Positions 14,566-27,030 are shown, counted from the first letter of the stretch. The stretch is 64,000 bases of DNA from Motacilla alba alba (GCF_015832195.1 NC_052028.1:5933501-5997500), one strand, 5' to 3'. Translations and numbers: made by a program. The notes: generated by a model from the sequence alone, not told the origin.

Positions 14566-15020
14566 TTCTCTCTCAAATCCTTTCAGTTTTCTGATTTGAC
14601 TCTTCTGATATTTATTCTTCACACCTCTCATCTTCCATACCCTCCACCTTTCTACATAATTTAGCAAGAGTCTCTCAGCATTCTGCCCTTCTTTCCCCCA
14701 TGCCCTCAATGTTTGCTCCACAAACACCACCCAGGCTTTAGCTATGATGTCATTCTTCTCTATAGCCCAGATCTATCCCACCTCAAACTAAAAGACTGAG
14801 CTGCATCTCTGACTTCTCCTCTTACCTACACAATTAGAAGAGAGACCTTAAACCCTCATCCACCCCTAACATCTTCCCTTCTCTCTCCCATAAAACAAAG
14901 TATCTACAGTCTTCCCAGCATTCCTCCTCCATCCTCTTATTGGAGCTCAGGCTGCTCCTCAGAGATCCAACCTCTCTGTAGTGCCTCACATCCAGAGCAC
15001 ACCAAACCATCACGGAACTT
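14566..15020. other. Pyrimidine-rich tract (plus strand)
   Basis: C and T predominate (hand counts of only about 15 to 24 purines per 60 bases in rows 14581-14881). It follows directly on the purine-rich tract, so the two strands exchange bias at about 14565. Minus-strand open frames here (119 and 67 codons) are by-products of this composition. Confidence 0.6.
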
Positions 15021-17860
15021 TTCTACAAAATATGTATTTAATTAAGCAAACTTTCATACTAGTCTCTGAAAACACAATTTTCCAAACATAAGGATGTGTA
15101 GGAAAAACAGTTTCTTTAGATGCTTTCTCCTTTCCCTGTCACCTCAAACATGAGCTGCTCATCTCCAGATTCAAAGCCCTTCTAACCCCTCTGTCTACCT
15201 CGCTTGACTCTCACAGAATATCAGGAGGTCAACCCCCACCTAAGGTTAGGCCATGACCCCAGCATTGTATATCTGCTTGTTACCTTTTTAAAGAGCACTC
15301 TCTCCCCAGCTGCACATAAACTGGGAAGATATCCCATAAACAGGCACAACATTATACATGATATTATTCCATTGGACATCTACAAACAGCTCTTTAAACC
15401 ATACTATGATGCCCACAAAACTTTTAACAGTGCACAGGTCACTTGTTTTATAAGTGCACAGCCAGCTAATACTGTTTGTTATGTCCCTGTACATCCTAAT
15501 CTGCCGTATCCTGTTGAATACTTAAAGGAGATGTCTTTTGGATCTGTGTTCATACCATGGCTGGTGTAGATCTGAATTTCCAGATGTTAGTACACAGAGC
15601 CACAATTCCTTGTGCTGTGTTGTTAAATATATGTACAGGTACTTCAGTAAATCATGCAAGCATAAAGCCCATAGAATGAGGTCCTTGTCAATGAAGCCAA
15701 AATTGAAACCACTGGCCCCAAAACCTGGACTTTTACAACAGTTCTATCACTGTCTCAGTCTAAGTCCTGAAAAAGAAACTCTGAATTTTTTGGGAAACAC
15801 TAATGAATTGCAGCACAAAACACAAAGACATAAACAAAGCTTGTTGGTATTATTTCTATATGATTAAACTAACATCAACAGTTATAAGAAATGAGTATTT
15901 TCTGCCTATCACATGTTTATTCTTTCTCTTGCTGAAACAGGAAATATGAAGCCACCTGAATTCTAATCTGGGGCAGAAAGTATTTTTGAGAGATGCGCTC
16001 TGTTTTTAAAATATCAAAAGTATGCAGGATTCTTTAATTAAATCAAGATTTAATACAAATGAATGAACAAAATGTTCAAGATTCTAGGGCTTCAAAAGCC
16101 CTCAGCTGACCAGAGATTTGCTTATTTACCACACTGACATATGCTTGATTCCTCAAAGCCATATTTTAAAATAAGTGATAAGTCTGAAAAATCTCAGTGT
16201 TCTAAATGAAATCATTGTTCTGCAGACTGAACCTAATGCTGAGGTAATGTAGAGTCTGACCTTTCCAAATAAATCTCTCTTAATAAATGATCTTCTCTCA
16301 GGAACAACAGAAGTCTCTAAGGCAGCAACAAACCAGAAACAAGGGCAAGATGCAATAGTGAAGCAAGAGGCAACGTGATTTAAAGGTGAAAGGATTTGGA
16401 CATGACCCTACTGGGCAAAAAGAGGCAGAGTCCACATTTATCATGACTGCCTAGGGCATCTTGTTTGCAGAGTCTGGACCTCTGGTGAACAGCTTACTGC
16501 AATTCCTGTCTTCCAGTTTTGAATTTTATCAACTTGATTTTTATGTCAAAGAGACGAGAGGTACACTGGTTGCTGTACATCAATTTAGAGCAGGGAATTA
16601 CCACTATGTATGCCAGATATTCAGAACACCACTAGAGGTACTATTCTTTTTACCAGACTCAGTAAGTTTTAATTCCTAGGTATGGAGAAGACTTCTTTGA
16701 AAAAGTTAGTGAAATTTAAAATCAAATAACTCCACAGAGACGCTTCTTTTGGTAGGCTGATGCTTCGTTTTTCCAAGTAAACCAGGGAAAAAGGATGGGG
16801 CAGAGGTGAGACAAATGATGTTAATAACTTAACTGAAATGAAGATTAGACAAAGGGGCACAGCAGGGGAGCCATCCAGAGTCTACAGGGCAGCACTAAGA
16901 ACACACTCAGGACACTTTGTTGGAGTTCTTAAAACAAATTGCACCACTTACTGAGACCGGGGAAAGATCCTTTCACTTGTAATAGGCTGTAATGGCTTGT
17001 CCTTTGTTGGTGTGAACATTCCAGACAAAGCAGTCCAGACAGACACTGGTTCTGCTTGGACACCCGTAGAGGTAATAGCATGCAATGACACATCTTCTGA
17101 GTGACAGGCCCCACACAAAAGGACTTCTCAGTTGCGTCTGGGATGAGGTTAAGATACACCCACAAAATTACACCCAGCAGAGATGCTAACAGAGAAGCAC
17201 AGCAAAAAAGCAACTTGCTCACACAATCTAAATCCCAGAACTATGTAGTTCAAATTGAGATTTCAAAGGGATGCCCTCTGCTCCAAGTCATGCCAATTCT
17301 TCTAGCAGATATCTGCTCCCCAGAGGAGTAGCAGTTATATACCTGTCAGACCCCACACTGGCTGTTTACTAAGTTTTTACTTCAAAATTATTTGGTGAGT
17401 TCATACTTAAAGAAAATTCTGGATGGATTTTCTTTTCCTCCTTCAAACACTAAACAGATTCTTTAACAGATTGCACACAGATCCACTGCAATCTCCTCTA
17501 AAAGTCTTCCTAGAGAAAATATATAAATAAAAATTCTTGTGTGTTTGGTAACTTTACCCCTATAGAGGACAGAGAGACCTATGCTGAGGTAATACTCCAG
17601 TTATGCATTCCTAGTGATGAGCTTTATCTCTCAGGATCAATTTTCCATTTAATAGCATTCAGTGCTCCGTCCAACTTTCAAATTAATTTGACCTGTGAAC
17701 CTGGGGTGTTCTGATGCTGTTTTTGAAACTACTGGAATGTAATGTCAACACAACACAGAAAAAATTGTAGCAGCAAGACTTTATTGGCCAAACTGACGCT
17801 TAATGGGGGATTTTAAGGCAGCTTAATGGCAAGTAGGCAGCCCAAATTCAGATGACAATT
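15021..17860. other. No gene seen
   Basis: A 121-codon plus-strand frame (15204-15569) and a 109-codon frame (15538-15867) overlap out of frame. Neither resembles a known protein and no splice or promoter context supports them. Confidence 0.55.
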
Positions 17861-17894
17861 AAAATAAATAAATAAATAAAAAAAAAATAAAAAC
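17861..17894. repeat. (AAAT)n microsatellite with A-rich end
   Basis: AAAATAAATAAATAAATAAA followed by a longer A run and one more T-interrupted A run. Confidence 0.85.
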
Positions 17895-19771
17895 ATAGGT
17901 TTCTGCTCTTTCTACCCTAGCCATTAAGTCAGTAAAAAGCAATTTAAAACTGCTTTGTCCAGGACTGTCTAAGGCAAAAAAGGAAAGAGTGCTATGCTAT
18001 TGATCTGCAAGAAGTTTATTTCTTCCACTCTGCAATGTTAAAGGAATGAATCTCTTAACTAAAGGAAAAATAAGGGTGTTGATAATGAAGATGAGGGCTG
18101 ACCTTAGGCAGGACAATGAGTGTGTTGTATTGGTGGTGTAACAGCCTAACTGCCAAGTCTGAGTGCATCTCTGACACGCCAGCTGGGAGGTTATGAGCAC
18201 TGCAATCAATTCCTGACAGGGAAAGGGACACCTCCAAAATGTTCAGCGGGATGAGCAAATTATTAGGACACTGTCTGCATTAATCTCTGTGTTCTGCATG
18301 GCACAGGTGCATTTTATTACTCACAGTCCAAAAGTCTGAGGACAAATTTCAAGTGAATTTAAATTAACTAACTATAGTCAGTGTCAGCTTTGTGTGCATT
18401 GACGTACATGTGTATATATGTGGCTGTATACATGAGCTTGCATTCCTACTGTTCTATTTAATTTTTATAACTATTAATATTTTTAGTGGGCATTGTATTG
18501 ATTTAAAACCAAAAAATTCTGCTATACCAAAAAAAGAGTTCTTTGGCAAGGGATGCTTAAGCTTCTGGAATCATCCCTTTTGTCAGAATCCAATACCTTG
18601 TTACAGGAAACAAAGATTGAACTGTTTCCACTTATCTGGAAATGTACAGCGAAAAGATAAGAAATGCCAATTTGTTAATTGCATTTTTAATAAGCAAGCA
18701 ACACCAAACATCAATAAACCTTTGGCATTGAGGTTTTCACTGTGATATGCAAGTCACAACTACTTTAAGAGTCTTAATTGAAGATGCACACAAATTAATT
18801 TAAATCTTGAAGGTACCTAAAATACCTGCTGTGTTCCAAGAAAAATGTTATCAAGGAAATAGTCTGTTTTATCCTTGAAAGGATATCAGTTGATCAGTGA
18901 AATGAGAAAGTACAGGCACACAGAGTAAGTCCTGCAGATCTCTGGGAACTGGGGGCTATATGGTAAGGATAAAGATTGCAGGGTTACTATAGAAGTAGTC
19001 CACAGACCTCTAGAGTAACAACTGAGAAAGCCTGTCTTCTATGCAATTCATCAATGAACAGAGGCACAGATAACAGCCACTGAGGTTACAGGCATCGATC
19101 AATCCCTGACCTTTTCACTCCACTCTGACCCACGGGTAGTCACCTTCCTCTAGCTGTATCTGAATAAGAATTACAGCCTTTTTCGCAGGAGTTTTGGTGG
19201 TTATTTTGTTATTTGATTTTTTTTTAATTTCCTCATTTTTCTCCCTTTGGCCTCTTAGAAGATGATACAACATACTATTTTAAATTCAGGGATTATCTGT
19301 CTTTTCACCTACAGCAAAGGAGAAGAAACAGAAGGTACTACCAAGAGTTGAGCCTAACAAAACAACAGGCTATGATTTCCAGGGCTGGCACCAGCAAGCA
19401 ATGGAAGGATTCGGTTCACATCTCTACGAAAGCTCATGGAATACTTGCTTTCTCGAAGATCTCCACAAAAACAAATATCTCCATCACCCATCAGACTAGA
19501 GGATTTCCACCTGGATAAAGGTGTGTACTCTCTCTCTCTTCCATTGTAGGACTGTGCTGTACCAGGAAAAATCTGCAAGGGCTTCAGAAAGTTACAGCTA
19601 CCACAGGATGCTGGAGTACATCTCTTCTTCAAGGAGGGCTGCTGCATGCACTTCTCAATTGCTCTCTTGCATTTACCAGACGTGCTTGGTCCTCCAAGGG
19701 AAAGGCAGATAAGGCCAACCACATGGCAGAATGTTCAACATTCACTGGATACCTGTCTCTCACTCCAGTGT
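17895..19771. other. No gene seen
   Basis: Mostly unique DNA. A CT-rich acceptor-like tract ends at 19550 (TTCCATTGTAG), but no matching donor or recognisable reading frame follows before LTR copy A. Confidence 0.5.
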
Positions 19772-19777
19772 AGAGCA
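19772..19777. repeat. Left target-site duplication of LTR copy A
   Basis: AGAGCA stands directly before the TGTCACAG start of the element and recurs at 20101-20106 directly after its end. Such a flanking duplication is made at retroviral integration. Confidence 0.7.
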
Positions 19778-20101
19778 TGTCACAGCACATGTCACAGTTG
19801 AGATGGCCATGATACACAGAGTATCACCACACAATTTCAGAAAGCTTCAGCCCATACAGAGTAACACCAGACCATATCAGAAGGCTTCAAGCATCAGCCC
19901 TTCTTGTTCTTCAGCCCAGCCTTTTACCCCTCGTGTTGATGCAGTGCCCCTGTGTGCCCTCTGCTCCCTTTGGTGGTTTCAGTGCCCCTGGGCACTCCAT
20001 GGCTCATTGCTGTCAGTGCTGTCACCTGCTCCTCACAGCTGTGCCCACTGGGGATGAGCTGGGCCAGCCCCACTCCCAATCACCACAAACTGGTGCCTAC
20101 A
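19778..20101 (+). mobile_element. Solo-LTR-like element, copy A (2 internal repeat units)
   Basis: This 324-base element begins TGTCACAGCAC and ends GCCTACA, the TG...CA pattern of a retroviral LTR. It is bounded by a direct duplication: AGAGCA at 19772-19777 is repeated at 20101-20106, so the last A is shared or the duplication is GAGCA. A second full-length copy lies at 54868-55233. The last 198 bases (19904-20101) match that copy with only about six differences. The 5' half holds two tandem units (19814-19853, 40 bases; 19854-19900, 47 bases), each containing CAGAGTA and ending in a CAGAA-GCTTCA-CCC pattern. No internal retroviral genes lie next to it, so a solo LTR left by recombination is the simplest reading. 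I see no AATAAA inside it, which is odd for an LTR. The family name cannot be assigned. Strand is given as the reading direction of the TG end and is otherwise arbitrary. Confidence 0.75.
19814..19900 (+). repeat. Two-unit tandem repeat inside LTR copy A
   Basis: Units at 19814-19853 and 19854-19900 correspond to the first and third units of copy B. The 42-base middle unit is absent. Confidence 0.7.
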
Positions 20102-20106
20102 GAGCA
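20101..20106. repeat. Right target-site duplication of LTR copy A
   Basis: AGAGCA here matches 19772-19777. Its first A may also be the last base of the LTR, so the duplication is 5 or 6 bases long. Confidence 0.7.
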
Positions 20107-23100
20107 TGGTAAGTCATGCTTTACTAAAGAGACAATAAATTTGTCTGGTCACAATGAAATTCCCTTTCTAAACTCTGCTTCTAAGAGTCTTTTAGGTCCG
20201 TAGCATTAAAATACACCCTCATATACTTATTCCAGAATTTCAGATAGTCTATTTTATTACAGGCAGAACAATCAAAGAGAATACTAGTTCTGTTTAGGAA
20301 ATTAGGCTAATTCTTACAGCAGAGTAGGAAAAGATTAGGTTTCAGATAAGTTTCAATTAGTTATTAGGAAGATTGTTAAAAATATAACAGGAAAATTTGA
20401 CATAATAAAGCTTTATATTTAAAGTTCAGAAAATATTAAAAGGAGGAGAGGTCCATGAAAAGTAGAGTTTTGGTGCATCTCATTATGATATCAGTTCCTG
20501 TCAATAAATGCAGAAGGCATTAAAAGCACTACAGTAATTTATCAGTTGCTGGTTTTATGTCTTCATGGCACAGCAGGCCTCTGCTGAAAGGGGAGAGGAT
20601 GTAGCTAAGTCATTTTTAACTTTTTCTGTGTGGTTAATCTTAGAAGGCTTTGGGTTGAATCCATTGTGAAAAGACTCTCAGTTTGTATGAACATTTGGAT
20701 ATTAAGTCCTCTCTGTACCTATTGAGAGCAAGAAATACATAATGATTTTTAAGGTTTTTAGATAAAATTTATAATACTCACCAAGTCAAGCTCTTCAGTA
20801 ACAATTTTTCATAGCTGCTAAACTTAGTGGGTTTCAATGTTGTAAAGCAGAGCACCATAAAATGTTTTGCTCCAATGTTCAATATCATTTTAGTATAAAT
20901 ATGATTTAAAAATAATCCATTTCAAGCTAAACTTTGCCTAGGAGTCAATTAAAAGTAGCAACACAAAACTAAAAACACCAGAAAATGCTTTAGTGAAACC
21001 CTGTCTTATATGAGGTTCATTTGTTACAGTTCCTGAAGATAATCTATATTCAGGAATACTGAGCCATAGCAACTGATTAATTTGGATCATTACTTACAAA
21101 GTCCTAAAAATTCGACCACCGTAGACAAAACCTATGCATCTACTTAAATAGACATAATTACTCTGTCAAGTACATAAAATGCTATTCCACCCCACTAACT
21201 TTGGTTTTGTTGTTTTGTTTTTTTTTAATAAGCATTATGATGCATTCGTATTCTTCTGAGGTATCTGTTCTTTACTGAGTTACATTCAGTGTGCTTAAGG
21301 AAGATGGCTTATTTTGTCATTAAAACCAAATTAGGATGTTTTAATGGGCCTTTGCTTCCAGAGTCTCTCTCTATGACAATGGTTGAAAACTCAGAATGTT
21401 TATAAAACCCTGCATGCCCTTGGGCAGCATTTTTGTTACAAAAAGGCCTTAATTTCTTAACAAACGCACCTCAGAAGTTACTAAACTGACTGATTTTGGC
21501 TACAAAAAAGTACATTCCTCATTGATGTTGTATCAAGTAGGCCAAACTTCCAATAGTAACATTCAAATCTAAACTTATTATTAAATAAAATCAGCTTTGC
21601 AGAGCTCAGATTCACTCTGTTCTAGAGACTCTCCATCATGTAGTCTTGTTTCCTGAGTCTTTAGTGAATTTAATGAGTATTGAATTTACTTAGTGGCCCC
21701 CTTTCCTGAGCAAAATGGGATCATGAAGACAAAGTCAGCAAAGAGCCCATTAGTGTTACAATTCCTGGAATGTCAAGAATCCCTGAAATAAACACCCCAC
21801 CATCAATCATATATCAGCCAATGCCATGCTCCAGAACATTAACTGCACCTGAGGAGGAGGAAGGAGCCCTGACTCACACTTCTTTCAAGTCTTACCTTTG
21901 CCTCTAATTCTCAGGAAAAGCATCTAAAAAAATACAGATAGTATCTGCACTTTTACACTGCTAGTGCAATGGGGCTGGGGCCTCCCAGAGGCTTGCAGTG
22001 TAAATAACACAGAGTAAATAACAATGACATACTTTTTAGCTGCAGAAACTCATCAACCGTGCTGAAACGTACATCACACACTGCCACTGTCTCTCACTGT
22101 TCATTAAAAGAGAATGAATCCTGAGGGAGGCATCACTGAATGTAGATATGTCTCCAACACACCAAATCATACCCTGAGCCTCCAGTAAAGCTAATAAAAC
22201 CATATTAAATACATCCCAAAAGTTCCCTCGGCTTAGTCCAAGCCACTTGGGCAATTTATAATTTAAAGGAGAATATGAGATTAGAGAGTGATGAAAACAG
22301 TGTGATCTAGAATTTGAAACAACAGTTTAACTGTTTTGTCATACTCAGAGGATGTACTGATTTACTGAAATTTGCTTGTAGAGCACTCTGAAGCTCTCTG
22401 TATTTTCACTTTCAAAAATTGTACATACAGTGATGTTGGACTCCCAAATAAAAGATGCAACATTCTACTTGTAAAATCAGTACAGTCAAACCCACTCTAT
22501 TTTAAAGATAACGGGGTGTTACAGTGTTCACATATATATATCCTACCTACCCTAACAGTCACCAGCCTCCTACACTCTGGGCTGATAAGGCTTTTAAGTG
22601 ACAGTGCCTCAGATGCACTCTCTGTCCTTGACACAGTCATTCATTCCCAGCAGTTCAATTCCAGAGTGCACCTAATTTCAGTGGAAGTTACAGATCATAA
22701 ATGCCCAAGAGCAGCACAAAGAATATTCCCTGGCCTCAACTCTTCTTCTCCCTTCATTCTTGCTATTCCAGACATTTGGCTCAATTCAATATCTCAAAGA
22801 ACCCAGGGATTCCTAAGAGAGAACTATGGTAAGAATGACCGTAACAAATAGTTGATTAGTTTAAATGAAGTGGAGAACAATTACTGAGATAATGAAGTGA
22901 TAAAGTAAAATGAGTGAAATAATGGGAAATAATGAAAACAAACTTCTTAGGTAATTCTCTCACAGTTCTTATGAGATTCAGTTGTGTGTATGGCCTTCTC
23001 AAAGAGAATAAGCTGCAAGAGAAATTTAATATGAAATTCAGTGATGTGTGCTTGTTTTCTTATACAGCACCTATTTAGCATCTAAAATCCCTTTCTTGAT

Positions 23101-23680
23101 ATTACTGTCTCAAAACACAACGTTTTGCTAGTACATCACAGCTCCCAGACTGGAGCTGGCCTGGAAGAGGTTGAGGGGCTTGGTTCAATCCAACAATCTT
23201 TGGGAGGGCAGAAATTAACCCAGACCAGCACCCTTTGCTGAGCAAAACATTTCCAGCACCTCTGCAGTAACAGAAGGCTTCAGCCCTGCCTGCTTAGATA
23301 ATATTGTTGACCCAACAGGGAGACCAAAACGCTGATCTGCAGTTCTTCCTTAGCAATAGATTTAAAGAAACCCTGTGAAGTGGTTCCTAACTTTTGCCTC
23401 ATTATTGGTTCTTTGTGAGCTCTGCACAGCAGCTGCCAATTTACTTTATGTAAAATAGTAATCTCCTAAAATGCAGTGACAATAACTTTTCCTTCTAACC
23501 TCACATTCAAACCTATGTCAATATTCCCACATGAATGTGTGTTTACAGCACAACAATGAACACAAACCCATTCACAGCTACACTGCTCCACCTTACAGGG
23601 TTCTTTCCTGAAGAAATCCCCCCAGGACATCAGCTTAGCATGACACATGGACTTGTTAAAACCTCCATCCATCCTCCTCC
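20107..23680. other. No gene seen: unique AT-rich DNA
   Basis: Contains a 159-codon frame at 22372-22851 that begins at TTG and is unrecognised. No interspersed repeats were identified. Confidence 0.55.
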
Positions 23681-24218
23681 AAATCATGGAAAAGACCTCC
23701 AAGATGATCTAGCCCAACCTTTGACCAGTCACCACCTTGTCAGCAGCACCGAATGCCAAACTCATTTCTTGAACACAGTCAGGGGTGGTGACTCCACCCC
23801 CGCCCTGGGCAGCCCCTTCCAAAGCCCGATCACCCTTTTCAGAGAACAAATACTTCTGAAACCCAGCCTAACAGATGTGCCTGTACCCTGGCACACCTTA
23901 GGACAGTCCTGTCACTTGTCCTTGTCACACATCTCTTTCCTGTCACTGGCTGGCAGAAGAGTCTAACCCCACCTTGCTCCACCCTCCTCTCAGGGAGTGC
24001 AGAGGATGCTAAGGTCTCCCCTGAGCATCCCTTTCCCCAGCCTAAACACCCCCAGCTCCTTCAGCTGCTGCTCACATGGCTTTACCCTCCACCCCCTTCA
24101 GCTTTATTGGCCTTCTCTGCACACACTCCAGCCCCTCAATCTCTTTGTTGAAATAAATGGCCCAGAACTGGACCCTACTCTAGGCATGGCCTCACCCGTG
24201 CTGACTCTAGACACAATG
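23681..24218 (-). mobile_element. CR1 LINE, 5'-truncated 3' end (antisense)
   Basis: Read on the plus strand, this is the reverse complement of the 3' end of an avian CR1 non-LTR retrotransposon. Recognisable landmarks in the expected order are GGAAAAGACCTCCAAGATGA followed by AGCCCAACC (to 23719), GGGGTGGTGACTCCA (23782-23796), CCCTGGGCAGCC, AAGGTCTCCCCTGAGC (24011-24026), CAGCCTAAACACCCCCAG, GCCTTCTCTGCACAC-CTCCAGC, and GGCCTCACCC (24188-24197). The element's 3' end is at the low-coordinate side. The short ATTCTATG-type terminal repeats usual at a CR1 3' end are not seen before 23681. Only about 540 bases remain, so this is a typical dead, 5'-truncated copy with no intact reverse transcriptase. 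Differences from the remembered consensus suggest it is moderately old. Confidence 0.9.
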
Positions 24219-24369
24219 TAAGATTTCACAGAAATCTCTATTTTAACCTCAAGTTATCATACTTTTGCATAGCTTTGCTTTTTAAAATAAATAAATACAC
24301 AACGATTACTATTCTTTGCATTTGTATGACACCAATAAACCTGGAATTAAAAACAAATTTGAGGAAAGT

Positions 24370-24640
24370 ATTCCATATGACTGTTGTGTCCAGTCAGCTT
24401 TTCTGTTGTGCGTCAAGGTGAACTATTTGATGCTTACAAGCACAAAATGCCTAAAATAGTGCACAGTTTTACACAGACACTGACACTAGTACATTACATT
24501 GTGTTTGTCAATGGCATTTAGAGCAGGTGGCTTTTTGAAATAAAGCATGTATTCAGTGGAGTATCATTAAGGGCAATTGAATTGCCCTTCATCTGTTTCT
24601 GGGGCTCTGTGGACTAAAAAGCAGCATCTGGAAGCTTTAT
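24370..24640. promoter_or_regulatory. Regulatory-looking unique block with a long palindrome
   Basis: Non-repetitive sequence just downstream of the CR1 copy that carries the perfect inverted repeat at 24569-24589. Confidence 0.22.
24569..24589. repeat. Perfect inverted repeat, 10-base arms
   Basis: AAGGGCAATT (24569-24578), one G, then AATTGCCCTT (24580-24589). It sits in a block of unique sequence (24370-24640) that looks conserved. Confidence 0.7.
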
Positions 24641-25877
24641 GGGTATTATCTGGCTTTCTGTTTTACTCTGTTTAGGCAGACTTGTCTGTTTTCTCACACA
24701 TTAGACTCAAAGGCAAAAGGATTTCCAGCAATGACCTCCTTCTGATGAAACTCATCTTTATCCTCTGCTTCTTGTTTCTTAGCAAGTGATGAAAAAATCC
24801 TTTATGGGCATGAGATTACCTAAATCAACAGTGACTTGCCCATGCACAGCAGTGCTCAGTTGCCTGTTCATCACAATACCATTTACTGGCTGCACTGACT
24901 GTCAGAGGGAACACTCACCTGTCCAAGCACTTAGCTCAGAACTGTGGCAAACAGGGACACTAAATATTCCAAACATTCATGTTTGCAGGCTTATTGGTAT
25001 CAGGGGCAAAGTTTCTCTATTTGTGATGGCAGCAGTGCCACACTTGAAGACAGCTGGCAGTTGCTAATAACTGGGCAGCTTGCTGTCCCTATCGCAGTAA
25101 GTGCCACCTCATCATCCTTCCAAAAAAAGGGGCTGCTACTTGCTTCCCAGGAAACTTCCCTGAGCTTGCAGGCTGGGCTCAGTCCCAGGTATGTGTCTGC
25201 TCAGCTGTCACTGGCCTCCCTGTCCAGACAGCTTGCATAGTGATTTCTACATAAATATGAATTACACACCTTGAGCAGTCAGTTCTCTTTGGCAGCCCCA
25301 CGATCCCTTCTCTGTGCCTGCTGGCTCCTTTGACCTCTGCTCTCTGGACACCACTTTATATCCCACTTATTGGATATTTAACTTCTCATTTTCCTAGCAC
25401 ACTGCTCCAGCCAGCCAGTCCAGCTCCTGCTGACTCCATCCTGCCAGCTAATCCCTGCTGGGCCAAGCTGAAGATACCTGACATACGGGTAGCTGGCAAA
25501 AGAGACACGGGCAGATTTTGGTGAATGTCTGGAGGGACTAGCCCAAGCATAATGATTTTGGCTGGATCAGGAGAAGTGCTTATCTACTATACCACTTGAA
25601 AAAGAGCCTGTTCAACTGGGTGTTTTCAAGGCCAGCTTAGCGTGTCCAGAGAACTGAAAAGAGCCCTCACTGCCAGGAGGAGACACCAGCTGGAGTTCTA
25701 CCAGTGCCCAGCTTTACACCCCTTCTCTAGAGGGGCAGCACCTGCCAGTTACCAAACATCAAAACCTTCCCTACCACGGACTTCAAGGAAAAAAATGTCA
25801 GGCACATCTCCTACAGAGGTACAAATCTCTCTTCATGTTGGTCCATGGAATAAGCAACGAGCTCTATGGAATATCTT

Positions 25878-25900
25878 TGGAATATTTGCAGAATATTCCA
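25878..25900. repeat. Perfect inverted repeat, 9-base arms
   Basis: TGGAATATT (25878-25886) and AATATTCCA (25892-25900) are separated by TGCAG. GAATATTTGCA also recurs at 25909-25919 and ends in an octamer-type ATTTGCAT (25913-25920). Confidence 0.6.
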
Positions 25901-26998
25901 AATTTCCAGAATATTTGCATTTTCCCCTCCTGTGACCCCAGGAAATGAATGCAGATGTTGAAGGAGGCAAGAAAAAGCTTCATCCCAAGAATTGCATCCT
26001 GGGAGACTTTCTGCTGAAAAAAAGAAGGGATATAAACTGAACAATCTATTGTTCATGTAAATAGATAGAGGACATGGACACCAGCAAAAAGCACATCTTT
26101 TGGAGAAGCGCTGGAGGAAGGGAGGGGAAAAATGCCTTGTTTCCATTTTCTATCCAAGAAGGGCGACATTCTGGGGAAATGAAAGATGTCTTTGACTGGC
26201 CTGTCCTTGTCTGGGGCCTGTCAGGGCGTCAGCCTGGTCTCTAGCTATTAATCACACAAGCTTTACTTCATTAGCTTCTTAGCCTTCTCCTGGATCCTCT
26301 CCCACCCTTGACAGGGGCTGCTGTGTCACACAGCAGGAATTTTGCTCAGGTGGGGCTCCTGACATCTGCAACTGACTGCATTCACACTGATGCATCACAC
26401 CCTCAGCAAGCCTGGCAGTCTCCTTTTGGAGAGGGAAATTAATGGGAGGCAAATGAAGGAACAAAAGGAGGAGAGAGGGAAGGAGACACACCAGGGAGCA
26501 GATTTCAGGATAAGCAACCTTAAATAGTTAAAGGCTAACTTTCCATATGAACATTGAGTACACAGGAGTGCCACAGAAACCAGCCTGTTTGTTTAGATAT
26601 CTGCTCCAGGAGTACACATATAAAAGACAACTTGGGAAGGGAAAAGAGGATGCTTAATAGTTTTCCTGGTTTGGGAAAGGAGAATAAATTTTAGTCTTGC
26701 AATTACCAATTTTATAGCAGCACAAGTCAGTTAACTTACTTGTATTATTGTTCCATAGTTTAGGAAGCATTTATTTTCTCTAAACAGTCAGCAAGCCTGA
26801 GTACATTATTCATAGTTTTTCTCTGTTTTCATAAAGTCCTGTTAATAGAACACATTGAAGAAGGCCACTGTAATTACCCGCATGTTCTCTTACAATACCA
26901 AAGAGAGCAAGCAATCTACACAAGTGAATAAAACAGCACCCTGTGTTCCCTAAACGACAAGGGCAAAACACTATATTCTGATTATTTTAAGCTGGACC

Positions 26999-27030
26999 AA
27001 AAAAAAAAAACAAACCAAAAAAACAACAAC
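26999..27030. repeat. A-rich / CAAA low-complexity tract
   Basis: An A run of twelve bases is followed by CAAACCAAAAAAACAACAAC. Confidence 0.75.

Noticed and set aside
14371..14730. 119-codon minus-strand open frame, charged then Phe/Leu/Ser-rich
   Set aside because: The amino-acid switch mirrors the purine/pyrimidine switch in the DNA, so it is a compositional artefact.
15204..15569. 121-codon plus-strand open frame
   Set aside because: No recognisable domain; overlapped out of frame by another chance frame.
19354..19722. 122-codon minus-strand frame and CT-rich acceptor-like tract beside LTR copy A
   Set aside because: No donor site or known protein; treated as chance.
22372..22851. 159-codon plus-strand open frame
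   Set aside because: It starts at TTG, matches no protein I recognise and has no splice or promoter context. One frame of this length is expected by chance in 64 kb read six ways.
23178..23190. GGTTCAATCC resembling a tRNA B box
   Set aside because: No A box, acceptor stem or cloverleaf around it.
23261..23300. AGTAACAGAAGGCTTCAGCC resembles the LTR internal repeat unit
   Set aside because: Similarity is confined to about 20 bases with no LTR ends or neighbouring units; probably chance.
23535..23966. 143-codon plus-strand open frame
   Set aside because: Most of it is antisense CR1 sequence.
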